Source of the DNA: Marinobacter orientalis
GTDB taxonomy: Bacteria > Pseudomonadota > Gammaproteobacteria > Pseudomonadales > Oleiphilaceae
Assembly (NCBI RefSeq): GCF_004792665.1
Contig: NZ_SRZX01000003.1
Span: forward strand, 124,001-188,000
Direction: 5' to 3'
DNA length: 64,000 nucleotides
The translations under genes were made by a program, and so were the position numbers. Positions within the stretch are counted from its first letter, which is position 1. Each line of letters begins with the position of its first letter. Positions 36,854 through 45,099 of this stretch are shown here, piece after piece. The notes beneath the pieces were generated by a model. The model was not told where the DNA came from and made no database searches. It saw only the letters and a program-made list of their open reading frames with translations.

Positions 36854-38242
36854 ATGTTTGAAAACCTCCAGGACCGACTTTCCGGCAGTCTGCGCAAGAT
36901 CTCGGGTCAGGCGCGACTGACCGACGACAATATAAAGGAAACGCTGCGTGAAGTTCGCATGGCGCTTTTGGAGGCAGACGTTGCCCTGCCAGTGGTCAAG
37001 GCGTTTATAGAGGGCGTTCGTCAGCGGGCCATTGGCCAGGAAGTCCAGCGTAGCCTCAGCCCGGGGCAGGTATTCGTGAAAGTGGTCCAGCAGGAGCTGG
37101 AGCGCGTGATGGGGGATGGCAACGAGTCCCTCAATCTTGCGGTGGCCCCCCCGGCGGTGATCATGATGGCCGGTTTGCAGGGTGCGGGTAAGACCACCAC
37201 CGTTGCCAAGCTTGCCAGATTCCTGAAGGAACGGCACAAAAAGTCCGTCATGGTTGTGAGCGCAGACGTGTATCGTCCGGCAGCGATACGCCAGCTGGAA
37301 ACCCTGGCCGGGGAAGTCGGTGTCGAGTTTTTCCCCAGCTCTGCGGATCAGGACCCTGTCGACATTGCCAATGGCGCGATGGACGCCGCCCGCAGGAAGC
37401 ATATAGACGTGGTGATCCTGGATACTGCAGGCCGTCTCCATGTCGATGAGCAGATGATGGGCGAGATAGGCCGCCTGCACAAGGCAGTGAATCCGGTTGA
37501 GACCCTTTTCGTGGTGGATGCCATGACCGGTCAGGACGCTGCCAACACCGCCAAGGCCTTTAACGATGCGCTGCCGCTGACGGGTGTGGTTCTTACCAAG
37601 ACCGATGGTGATGCCCGCGGTGGTGCTGCGCTGTCGGTGCGCCACATCACCGGCAAGCCTATCAAGTTTCTGGGTGTGGGGGAGAAAACCGACGCCCTGG
37701 AGCCGTTCCATCCTGACCGGGTGGCGTCACGGATTCTGGGGATGGGGGATGTGCTTTCCCTGATCGAGGAAGCCGAACGCAAGATTGACCAGCAGAAAGC
37801 CCAGAAACTGACCAAGAAGATCAAGAAGGGCAAGAGCTTTGACCTGGAAGATTTCCGCGACCAGTTGCAACAGATGAAAAACATGGGTGGTATCGGCGGC
37901 CTGATGGACAAGCTGCCGGGCATGGGGCAGATGGCGCAAATGGCCCAGCAGCAGGTGAACGACAAGTCCATGGGGCAGATGGAGGCTATCATCTGCTCGA
38001 TGACGCCGAAGGAGCGTCGTTATCCGGACGTGATCAATAATTCCCGCAAGCGCCGCATTGCAACTGGTTCCGGTACGCAGATCCAGGATGTCAACCGACT
38101 GCTGAAACAGCACAAGCAAATGCAGAAAATGATGAAGAAAATGGGCAAGAAGGGCGGAATGGCTAACATGATGCGCGGTCTTGGCGGTATGATGCCGCCG
38201 GGCGGAGGTGGCGGTGGAATGCCGCCCCGTGGGCGTATGTAG
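36854..38242 (+). CDS. ffh: Signal recognition particle protein Ffh
   Basis: SRP54 GTPase that binds 4.5S RNA and hydrophobic signal sequences during co-translational targeting to FtsY. It is 462 aa (E. coli 453). The N domain is MFENLQDRLSGSLRKISGQ. The G domain has GLQGAGKTTTVAKLA, DTAGRLHVDEQMM, and TKTDGDARGGAALS. The methionine-rich M domain ends in a Gly/Met tail (MMPPGGGGGG). The start ATG 36854 has GGAAG upstream. It heads the ffh-rpsP-rimM-trmD-rplS region. Confidence 0.97.
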   Translation: MFENLQDRLSGSLRKISGQARLTDDNIKETLREVRMALLEADVALPVVKAFIEGVRQRAIGQEVQRSLSPGQVFVKVVQQELERVMGDGNESLNLAVAPPAVIMMAGLQGAGKTTTVAKLARFLKERHKKSVMVVSADVYRPAAIRQLETLAGEVGVEFFPSSADQDPVDIANGAMDAARRKHIDVVILDTAGRLHVDEQMMGEIGRLHKAVNPVETLFVVDAMTGQDAANTAKAFNDALPLTGVVLTKTDGDARGGAALSVRHITGKPIKFLGVGEKTDALEPFHPDRVASRILGMGDVLSLIEEAERKIDQQKAQKLTKKIKKGKSFDLEDFRDQLQQMKNMGGIGGLMDKLPGMGQMAQMAQQQVNDKSMGQMEAIICSMTPKERRYPDVINNSRKRRIATGSGTQIQDVNRLLKQHKQMQKMMKKMGKKGGMANMMRGLGGMMPPGGGGGGMPPRGRM

Positions 38243-38269
38243 AAACCGGGATGTATTGCCTGTTTTCTT

Positions 38270-38299
38270 TGGCGTTGATTTAGCATAGAATAGCGCCCC
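38270..38299 (+). promoter_or_regulatory. Candidate rpsP promoter with GC-rich discriminator
   Basis: A -10 TAGAAT (38286-38291) is followed directly by the GC-rich AGCGCCCC (38292-38299), as in stringently controlled ribosomal promoters. The -35 is weak. The site is 95 nt upstream of rpsP. Confidence 0.45.
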
Positions 38300-38385
38300 T
38301 TTCGAGTATGGGTCTTCGCGCCGGCCTTGGTTTGGCGGGTGTGAATCGTACAAAGTTCGTTCAACAGAACAGGATATTGGTCGAA

Positions 38386-38631
38386 ATGGTAATAATCCGT
38401 TTGGCTCGCGGCGGCTCCAAGAAGCGCCCGTTCTACCATCTGACAGTGACAGACAGCCGCAAATCCCGCGACGGTCGTTTTATCGAGCGCGTTGGTTTCT
38501 TTAATCCGATCGCGCGCGGTCAGGAAGAGCGTCTGCGTATCGATCGCGATCGCATTCAGCACTGGCTGGGCCAGGGCGCTCAGACCAGCGAGCGCGTTGC
38601 ACAGCTGCTGAAAGGCGCTGCGGCAGAGTAA
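38386..38631 (+). CDS. rpsP: 30S ribosomal protein S16
   Basis: Small-subunit assembly protein, 81 aa (E. coli 82). The N-terminus [19 protein letters not shown] and the later [14 protein letters not shown] are diagnostic. The start ATG 38386 was chosen over an upstream frame from 38308 that adds 26 non-conserved residues. First gene of the rpsP-rimM-trmD-rplS operon, the standard gammaproteobacterial order. Confidence 0.97.
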   Translation: MVIIRLARGGSKKRPFYHLTVTDSRKSRDGRFIERVGFFNPIARGQEERLRIDRDRIQHWLGQGAQTSERVAQLLKGAAAE

Positions 38632-38664
38632 CAAAGAGTCATGTTTCATCACCGGGGTTAGGTT

Positions 38665-39192
38665 ATGGCGCAGCATTCGCAGGAAACTGTGATTGGTCAG
38701 ATCACCTCGGTATTTGGGGTTAAAGGGTGGCTCAAGGTTTACTCTTACACTGACCCCAAAGAAGGGATACTGAACTACCGTGACTGGACGCTGGTCCGCG
38801 ACGGCAAGCGTATCCCGGCAAAGCTTGAGGAAGGTCGCCGGCAAGGCCAGGGGATCGTTGTCAGGCTCAAAGGCATTGATGATCGTGAAGTGGCGCTCGG
38901 TTACAGCGGCGCCGATGTCGTTGTGTCTACCGAAGAGCTGCCGGAGTTGCCCGAAGGGGAATACTACTGGCAGCAACTGGAGGGCCTTGACGTGTTCACG
39001 ACAGAGGATGAATGCCTGGGCAGGGTGCATCATCTGATAGAGACAGGCTCCAACGATGTTCTGGTGGTGAGGGCAACCGATGCCTCCATTGACCAGCGCG
39101 AGCGGCTGATTCCCTATCGTCCGGACGCGGTTGTCCTGAGCGTGGATCTGGCCGGCTCGCGGATGGTGGTTGACTGGGATCCGGAGTTCTGA
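38665..39192 (+). CDS. rimM: 16S rRNA processing protein RimM
   Basis: 30S assembly factor that binds S19 and acts on the 16S head. It is 175 aa. The N-terminal barrel has VIGQITSVFGVKGWLKVYSY, and the PRC-barrel half contains GEYYWQQLEGLDVFTTE and ERLIPYRPDAVVLSVDL. It starts 33 nt after rpsP and 3 nt separate it from trmD. Confidence 0.96.
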   Translation: MAQHSQETVIGQITSVFGVKGWLKVYSYTDPKEGILNYRDWTLVRDGKRIPAKLEEGRRQGQGIVVRLKGIDDREVALGYSGADVVVSTEELPELPEGEYYWQQLEGLDVFTTEDECLGRVHHLIETGSNDVLVVRATDASIDQRERLIPYRPDAVVLSVDLAGSRMVVDWDPEF

Positions 39193-39195
39193 CGG

Positions 39196-39954
39196 GTGTG
39201 GATTGGCGCAGTCAGTCTGTTCCCGGAGATGTTTGCGGCGGTGACAGATTACGGGATTACCGGCAGGGCGGTCAGGGATGGTTTGCTGACTTTCAGTGCG
39301 TGGAATCCCCGGGAATTTACCCATGATCGTCACCGCACCGTTGACGACCGGCCTTATGGTGGTGGCCCGGGCATGCTGATGAAAATCCAGCCACTGCGGG
39401 ACGCCATTCATGCGGCAAGGGCGTCGGCACCCGGTGAAGCCTGCGTGGTCTATCTGTCTCCCCAGGGAGAACCGTTGGACCAGGGCGTGGTTGAGTCACT
39501 GGCGGCAGAACAGAACCTCATTCTGGTAGCCGGGCGGTACGAAGGCGTCGATGAGCGCCTGATATCGGCCGAAGTCGACCGGGAGGTGTCACTGGGTGAC
39601 TTCGTGCTCTCCGGTGGCGAACTGGCAGCCATGGCTGTTATTGATGCGGTCACACGCCTCATCCCCGGAGCGCTGGGTCATGCGCAGTCGGCAGAGCAGG
39701 ATTCCTTTGCTGACGGTTTGCTGGATTGTCCGCACTACACCCGGCCCGAGGTTTATGAGGGTCAGGCGGTGCCGGATGTTTTATTGGGCGGTCACCATGA
39801 TCAGATCCGGCGTTGGCGGCTTAAACAGTCGTTGAGGCGAACCCGGGAGCGACGCCCCGACCTGCTGGAAAAGCGGGTGTTTACGGACGAAGAGCGTGAG
39901 CTGCTGGAAGAGATTTTGAATGAACCGGGTGCCTCTGAATCATCAGGGCATTAA
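39196..39954 (+). CDS. trmD: tRNA (guanine37-N1)-methyltransferase
   Basis: Adds the m1G37 modification that prevents frameshifting in certain tRNAs. It is 252 aa. The start is GTG at 39196, giving [20 protein letters not shown]. The SPOUT trefoil-knot SAM motifs are visible in [29 protein letters not shown], and [15 protein letters not shown]. The C-terminal tRNA-binding domain includes [18 protein letters not shown]. Third gene of the rpsP operon. Confidence 0.97.
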   Translation: MWIGAVSLFPEMFAAVTDYGITGRAVRDGLLTFSAWNPREFTHDRHRTVDDRPYGGGPGMLMKIQPLRDAIHAARASAPGEACVVYLSPQGEPLDQGVVESLAAEQNLILVAGRYEGVDERLISAEVDREVSLGDFVLSGGELAAMAVIDAVTRLIPGALGHAQSAEQDSFADGLLDCPHYTRPEVYEGQAVPDVLLGGHHDQIRRWRLKQSLRRTRERRPDLLEKRVFTDEERELLEEILNEPGASESSGH

Positions 39955-39980
39955 AAGATTGGGTATCAGGAGCACAAACG

Positions 39981-40337
39981 ATGAGTGGCAAGAACAACAT
40001 CATCAGTCAGATTGAATCAGAACAGATGACCAAGGAAATCCCTGCCTTCGCGCCGGGTGACACCGTGGTTATTCAGGTGCGCGTAACTGAAGGCAACCGC
40101 GAGCGACTGCAGGCGTTTGAAGGCGTTGTTATCGGCAAGCGCAGCCGTGGCATGAACTCTTCCTTCACCGTGCGGAAAATCTCCTACGGCGTTGGTGTTG
40201 AGCGTACTTTCCAGACTTTCTCCAAGCTGATCGACAGCATCAGCGTGAAGCGGCGCGGTGACGTACGTCAGGCCAAGCTTTATTACCTCCGCGACCTGTC
40301 TGGCAAGGCAGCCCGGATCAAGGAAAAGCTGGGCTGA
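39981..40337 (+). CDS. rplS: 50S ribosomal protein L19
   Basis: Large-subunit protein at the 30S-50S interface. It is 118 aa (E. coli 115). Conserved stretches are [39 protein letters not shown], and [17 protein letters not shown]. The ATG has AGGAG 9 nt upstream. Last gene of the rpsP-rimM-trmD-rplS operon, followed by a strong terminator. Confidence 0.97.
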   Translation: MSGKNNIISQIESEQMTKEIPAFAPGDTVVIQVRVTEGNRERLQAFEGVVIGKRSRGMNSSFTVRKISYGVGVERTFQTFSKLIDSISVKRRGDVRQAKLYYLRDLSGKAARIKEKLG

Positions 40338-40370
40338 GCAGCACCGGTTGCTGGTCACAGTTCGTCAGAA

Positions 40371-40397
40371 AAAGGCAGCCCTCGGCTGCCTTTTTTG
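40371..40397 (+). terminator. Intrinsic terminator of the rpsP-rplS operon
   Basis: GGCAGCC (40375-40381), loop CTC, GGCTGCC (40385-40391), then six T (40392-40397). Four A before the stem also pair with the T-run. It lies 34 nt after rplS and 49 nt before xerD. Confidence 0.93.
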
Positions 40398-40445
40398 CAT
40401 CCGCCCCCGGCACTGCTCTGTGCGTTGTGTTTCGAGTAAACGGCC

Positions 40446-41378
40446 ATGATCCGGAAAACCACATCCAGAGCTGAACTGCGGCCGCAGGACGAAGTGGTTA
40501 TTGTCCGCTTCAGCGATGCCGTATGGCTCGAGGACGGGCTGGGTGAGAAGACCCGGCAGGCATATCGCAGTGATCTCGAACGCCTGGCGGCCTGGTTGCA
40601 GGAGCAACCGGGAAAGCCTCTGCTGACAGAAGTGCGTCGCAGCGATCTGCTGGCCTGGATATCCCGCGGGCTGGCGGATGGCTTCAAGACTTCCACCGCC
40701 GCCCGTCGCCTGTCCGGTTTACGGCGCTTCTTCCGCTATCTGCTGCGGGAGGGCGTGATCGCGGAAGACCCCACGCTTCGCATTGACAGCCCCCGGCTTC
40801 CGCGGCGATTGCCAGACTCCCTGTCTGAGGAAGACGTGGACAACCTGCTGTCAGAGCCCGACCCGGCCGTCCCCATCGAGCTTCGCGACAAGGCCATGAT
40901 GGAAATTCTGTATGGCTGCGGTTTACGGGTCTCGGAGCTGGTAGAGCTTACCGTTGACGAGGTTAATCTGCGCCAGGGTGTGGTCAGGATTGTGGGAAAA
41001 GGGAACAGGGAGCGTCTGGTTCCCCTTGGGGAGGAAGGCATCGACTGGTTGCTGCGCTACATGAAGGAAGCGCGAAGCGAGCTTCTCAGAGGACGACCCT
41101 GTGACGCCCTGTTTCCCGGTAACCGCCCGGCCGCCATGACCCGGCAAACCTTCTGGCATCGGATCAAACACTATGCCGCCCGGGCAGGAATCCACAAACA
41201 TCTGTCGCCCCACACCCTGCGTCATGCCTTCGCGACCCATTTGCTGAATAACGGTGCCGACCTGAGGGTAGTGCAGATGCTACTCGGTCATTCGGATCTG
41301 TCCACTACACAGATATACACCCATGTGGCACGTCAGCGGTTGCAGTCACTGCACCAGTCCCACCATCCACGGGGTTAG
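40446..41378 (+). CDS. xerD: Tyrosine recombinase XerD
   Basis: Resolves chromosome dimers at dif with XerC under FtsK control. It is 310 aa (E. coli 298), with an N-terminal extension of about 10 residues. The SAM-like core-binding domain is followed by the catalytic domain. Active-site residues are Arg in YGCGLRVSELVEL, Lys in VGKGNRERLVPL, HxLR in SPHTLRHAFATHLL, His in LLGHSDLSTTQIY, and the nucleophile Tyr in that last segment. Context xerD-dsbC-hom-thrC-recJ matches Pseudomonas, so this is a housekeeping gene, not a mobile-element integrase. Confidence 0.95.
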   Translation: MIRKTTSRAELRPQDEVVIVRFSDAVWLEDGLGEKTRQAYRSDLERLAAWLQEQPGKPLLTEVRRSDLLAWISRGLADGFKTSTAARRLSGLRRFFRYLLREGVIAEDPTLRIDSPRLPRRLPDSLSEEDVDNLLSEPDPAVPIELRDKAMMEILYGCGLRVSELVELTVDEVNLRQGVVRIVGKGNRERLVPLGEEGIDWLLRYMKEARSELLRGRPCDALFPGNRPAAMTRQTFWHRIKHYAARAGIHKHLSPHTLRHAFATHLLNNGADLRVVQMLLGHSDLSTTQIYTHVARQRLQSLHQSHHPRG

Positions 41379-41516
41379 TGTGCAGTCTGGTTAGGCGCCA
41401 GCGACGCGCCTTGCTACACTGAACTTTTTGAGGCGGCCGGTGTCGCAACATCGCGGCGGGAAACCCGTCGACCTGATAACCGAATATCCTGTGAGCCCTG
41501 GAAACTGGAAGCCTAT

Positions 41517-42263
41517 ATGTTGATCAAGAGCCTGTTCAAGTCCTGTCTGCTGTTTGTCACCGCCGTCCTCGCCATGGCCGGAGCATCAACCCTTCAAGCG
41601 GGTGAGATCGAGGATAACATTACCGAAAAGCTGACGGCAGCGGTTCCGGGTCTGAAAATTTCCGAGGTTCGCAAGTCGGAAGCCGGGGGCCTGTACGAGG
41701 TGTACACCAGTAATGGGGATACTATTTATACCACCGCTGATGGCCAGTACCTCCTGACCGGTGACCTCCTGAAGATTACCAGCGGTGGCATCGCCAACGT
41801 TTCCGAGCAGGAAAGAGCCTCGCAACGGGCCCGGACGATGGACGATTTTGGTGACAAAGGGACAATCACTTATGCTGCCAGGGGCACGGAGAAGGCCTCC
41901 ATTTCCGTGTTTACCGATATTGACTGCCCATATTGCCGCAAGATGCATGACGAAGTGCCAAAGCTCAATGAAATGGGGATTACGGTTCACTATTATGGGT
42001 TCCCCCGCTCCGGGCCCAACACGCCCTCATTCCGCAAATACATTTCAGTCTGGTGTGCGGATGACCAGCAGGCAGCCATGGATGCCGCCAAACAGGGCCG
42101 TAGCGTGCAAGAGCAGAGCTGTGACAACCCGGTCAGGGAGCAGTTCCAACTGGGTGGTCGCGTCGGTGTGACAGGTACCCCGGCGATTGTGCTCGAAGAC
42201 GGCAACATGGTGCCTGGTTACGTACCGGCAGAAAAACTGGCTGAAGGCCTTGGGCTGCTCTGA
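41517..42263 (+). CDS. dsbC: Periplasmic thiol:disulfide isomerase DsbC
   Basis: Reshuffles incorrect disulfides in periplasmic proteins; kept reduced by DsbD. It is 248 aa. The signal peptide MLIKSLFKSCLLFVTAVLAM ends near ...TLQA. The N-terminal dimerisation domain (about 28-90) is followed by the thioredoxin domain with catalytic CPYC in FTDIDCPYCRKMH. The cis-Pro loop is GVTGTPAIVLEDG. A second cysteine pair (WCADD and QSCDNP) is as in E. coli DsbC. Confidence 0.95.
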   Translation: MLIKSLFKSCLLFVTAVLAMAGASTLQAGEIEDNITEKLTAAVPGLKISEVRKSEAGGLYEVYTSNGDTIYTTADGQYLLTGDLLKITSGGIANVSEQERASQRARTMDDFGDKGTITYAARGTEKASISVFTDIDCPYCRKMHDEVPKLNEMGITVHYYGFPRSGPNTPSFRKYISVWCADDQQAAMDAAKQGRSVQEQSCDNPVREQFQLGGRVGVTGTPAIVLEDGNMVPGYVPAEKLAEGLGLL

Positions 42264-42376
42264 TAGTCTACCGAACTGATGCTCGGGCTGTTGTGTTGCT
42301 CGGGGCTTATTCGGGCGCACGTTAACCGTTATACTGTCGCTCCCCACAGCAACCCATCGGGAACAGAGGTGAAAGC

Positions 42377-43678
42377 TTGAAAGACGTTAATGTCGGAATC
42401 TGCGGACTGGGAACAGTCGGTGGTGGTACGTTCAACGTACTGACCCGGAATGCCGGACTGATCAAGGGCCGGACAGGTTTCAATATCCGGATTGCCAGGG
42501 TGGCGACACGCACACCCCGCACGGATATTGACCTTGGTGATATTCCGTTCAGCACCGACGTATTTGACGTGGTGAATGATCCGTCCGTGGATATTGTGGT
42601 GGAACTGATTGGCGGCTACGAAACTGCCCGGGAACTGGTGCTGGCAGCTATCCACAATGGCAAGCACGTGGTGACGGCCAACAAGGCCCTGATTGCGGTT
42701 CATGGCAACGAGATCTTTGAGGCTGCGGCAAAGAAAAACGTGATTGTTTCCTACGAAGCGGGTGTTGCTGGCGGGATTCCTGTCATCAAGGCGGTTCGTG
42801 AGGGTATGGCGGCCAATCGGGTCGACTGGATTGCCGGCATCATCAACGGAACCGGTAACTACATCCTGACCGAAATGCGCGCCGGCCGTGAATTCGCTGA
42901 AGTGCTCAAAGAGGCCCAGGATCTGGGTTATGCCGAAGCCGATCCCACCTTTGACGTCGAGGGCATTGACGCCGCTCACAAGCTGACCATCCTGGCCTCG
43001 GCCGGTTTCGGTGTGCCACTTCAGTTCGAGAAAGCCTATACCGAAGGAATTTCCGAGATCACCCCTTACGACATCGCCCATGCCGAGGTTCTGGGGTATC
43101 GCATCAAACATCTGGGTATCGCCCGTCGTCGCGATGACGGCATCGAGCTGCGCGTCCATCCTACACTGGTTCCCCGCAGCCACCTGATTGCTCAGGTCGA
43201 CGGTGTGCTGAACGCGGTACTGGTGGATGGCGATGCCGTTGGCCAGACCATGTATTACGGCCCCGGCGCGGGCGATGAGGCCACTGCTTCTGCGGTGATT
43301 GCCGATATCATCGATGCGGCCCGTTCCGTCGCGGCTGAAAGCACCCAGCGTGTGCCTTATCTCGGCTTTGAACCGTCGGCCATGGAAGATCTTCCGGTGC
43401 TGCCTATGGAAGACGTCCAGTCAGCCTATTATCTGCGTATCCAGGCACTGGATCGCCCCGGGGTGCTGGCGAAAGTAGCCTCCACCCTCAGCGAGCACGG
43501 CATCAACATCGAGTCCATCATGCAGAAGGAATCGGAGCTCAAGGATGGCCGTATTCCGGTGATCATCCTGACCCACACGGTTCAGGAGCGCCAGATCAAC
43601 CGCGCCATTGAAGAACTCGAAGCCCTCAGTGACATCGACGGAAAGGTCGTTCGCATCCGTGCCGAAAACTTTAACTGA
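42377..43678 (+). CDS. hom: Homoserine dehydrogenase
   Basis: NAD(P)H-dependent reduction of aspartate semialdehyde to homoserine, for threonine and methionine. It is 433 aa, monofunctional. The N-terminal Rossmann motif is VGICGLGTVGGGTFNVL. Substrate and catalytic segments are TANKALIAVHG, EAGVAGGIPVIKAVREG and ADPTFDVEGIDAAHK. A C-terminal ACT domain (RPGVLAKVASTLSEHGINIE) allows feedback by threonine. The start is TTG at 42377 with AGAGGTG 5 nt upstream. Immediately followed by thrC. Confidence 0.96.
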   Translation: MKDVNVGICGLGTVGGGTFNVLTRNAGLIKGRTGFNIRIARVATRTPRTDIDLGDIPFSTDVFDVVNDPSVDIVVELIGGYETARELVLAAIHNGKHVVTANKALIAVHGNEIFEAAAKKNVIVSYEAGVAGGIPVIKAVREGMAANRVDWIAGIINGTGNYILTEMRAGREFAEVLKEAQDLGYAEADPTFDVEGIDAAHKLTILASAGFGVPLQFEKAYTEGISEITPYDIAHAEVLGYRIKHLGIARRRDDGIELRVHPTLVPRSHLIAQVDGVLNAVLVDGDAVGQTMYYGPGAGDEATASAVIADIIDAARSVAAESTQRVPYLGFEPSAMEDLPVLPMEDVQSAYYLRIQALDRPGVLAKVASTLSEHGINIESIMQKESELKDGRIPVIILTHTVQERQINRAIEELEALSDIDGKVVRIRAENFN

Positions 43679-43690
43679 CAGGAACGCAAG

Positions 43691-45094
43691 GTGAGATACA
43701 TCAGTACACGGGGCGAAGCTCCCGCCCTGGGCTTTGAAGATGTCCTGCTGACAGGCCTGGCCACCGACGGTGGCCTCTATGTCCCGGAATCCCTGCCACA
43801 TTTCAGCCTCGAAGAAATCCGCAGTTGGCGTGGGCTTTCCTACAGTGAGCTTGCCTTCAAGGTAATGCATCCGTTCGTGGACGATGCCATTCCGGCGGAA
43901 GATTTCCGCAAAATGCTTGATGAGACCTACGGTGATGTGTTCGCCCACAAGGCGGTTGCGCCACTGGTTCAGCTGGATACCAACGAATGGGTCATGGAAC
44001 TTTTCCGTGGCCCCACACTGGCGTTCAAGGATTTCGCCCTGCAACTGCTGGGACGCCTGCTGGACTACGTTCTTGAGAAACGCCAGCAGCATGTGGTGAT
44101 CATGGGGGCAACCTCCGGCGATACCGGTTCCGCTGCAATCGAAGGTTGCCGTCGCTGCAAGCACGTGGATATCTTCATCCTGCATCCCCACGAGCGTGTC
44201 TCCGAGGTGCAGCGCCGCCAGATGACCACCGTGAAGGGTGACAACATCCACAATATCGCGGTACGTGGCAACTTTGACGACTGCCAGCGCATGGTCAAGG
44301 CAAGCTTCGGTGATCAGTCGTTCCTCGGCGGAAAAACCCAGCTTGCTGCAGTGAATTCCATCAACTGGGCCCGGATCATGGCTCAGATTGTCTACTATTT
44401 TCATGCCTCCCTGGCCCTTGGCGGCCCGGACCGCAGCATGGCCTTCTCTGTGCCAACGGGTAACTTCGGCGACATCTTTGCCGGTTACCTGGCCAGAAAA
44501 ATGGGGTTGCCGGTCTCCCAACTGGTGATTGCCACCAACCGCAATGACATCCTGCACCGGTTCATGAGCGGCAACCGGTACGAGCAGCTGAAGCTGGAGC
44601 ATACGCTGTCGCCGAGCATGGACATTATGGTGTCCAGTAATTTCGAGCGCCTGCTGTTTGATCTGCACGGCCGCGATGGCATTGCTGTAAAAGAGTTGCT
44701 GGAGAATGCCTCGAGGGGGCCGGTGAGCATCGAAGACTACCGCTGGAAGCATGCCCGCAAACTTTTTGACAGCCACGCCGTGAGCGACGAAGACACCACG
44801 AACACCATCCGTGAAATCTTCGGGCAGAATGAATACCTGCTGGATCCCCACACCGCCATCGGTGTGCGAGCAGCCCGTAACTGCCGTCGGGACCCGGCCA
44901 TTCCGATGATAACCCTCGGCACCGCGCACCCTGCCAAGTTCCCGGATGCGGTGTTGCGATCCGGCGTCAAGGCAGAGCCGGCACTGCCGGCGCACATGTC
45001 TGATCTGTTCGAGCGGGAAGAGCAATATACCGTGCTGGATAATGACTTGCCTGCGGTGCAGGACTTCATCGCCAGACACTGGAAGAATACCTGA
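43691..45094 (+). CDS. thrC: Threonine synthase
   Basis: PLP enzyme that turns O-phosphohomoserine into threonine. It is 467 aa, of the longer proteobacterial type. The start is GTG at 43691, giving MRYISTRGEAPALGFEDVL. The PLP-lysine is in LAFKDFALQLLG, with the phosphate loop GATSGDTGSAAIEG. It lies 12 nt after hom and 5 nt before recJ. A long antisense open frame (about 560 codons) opposite this gene is a codon-bias shadow. Confidence 0.96.
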   Translation: MRYISTRGEAPALGFEDVLLTGLATDGGLYVPESLPHFSLEEIRSWRGLSYSELAFKVMHPFVDDAIPAEDFRKMLDETYGDVFAHKAVAPLVQLDTNEWVMELFRGPTLAFKDFALQLLGRLLDYVLEKRQQHVVIMGATSGDTGSAAIEGCRRCKHVDIFILHPHERVSEVQRRQMTTVKGDNIHNIAVRGNFDDCQRMVKASFGDQSFLGGKTQLAAVNSINWARIMAQIVYYFHASLALGGPDRSMAFSVPTGNFGDIFAGYLARKMGLPVSQLVIATNRNDILHRFMSGNRYEQLKLEHTLSPSMDIMVSSNFERLLFDLHGRDGIAVKELLENASRGPVSIEDYRWKHARKLFDSHAVSDEDTTNTIREIFGQNEYLLDPHTAIGVRAARNCRRDPAIPMITLGTAHPAKFPDAVLRSGVKAEPALPAHMSDLFEREEQYTVLDNDLPAVQDFIARHWKNT

Positions 45095-45099
45095 CCTGT

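Noticed and set aside
40446..41378. Tyrosine recombinase as sign of an integrated element
   Set aside because: Sequence and the neighbours dsbC, hom, thrC and recJ identify XerD. No attachment-site repeats or phage genes are nearby.
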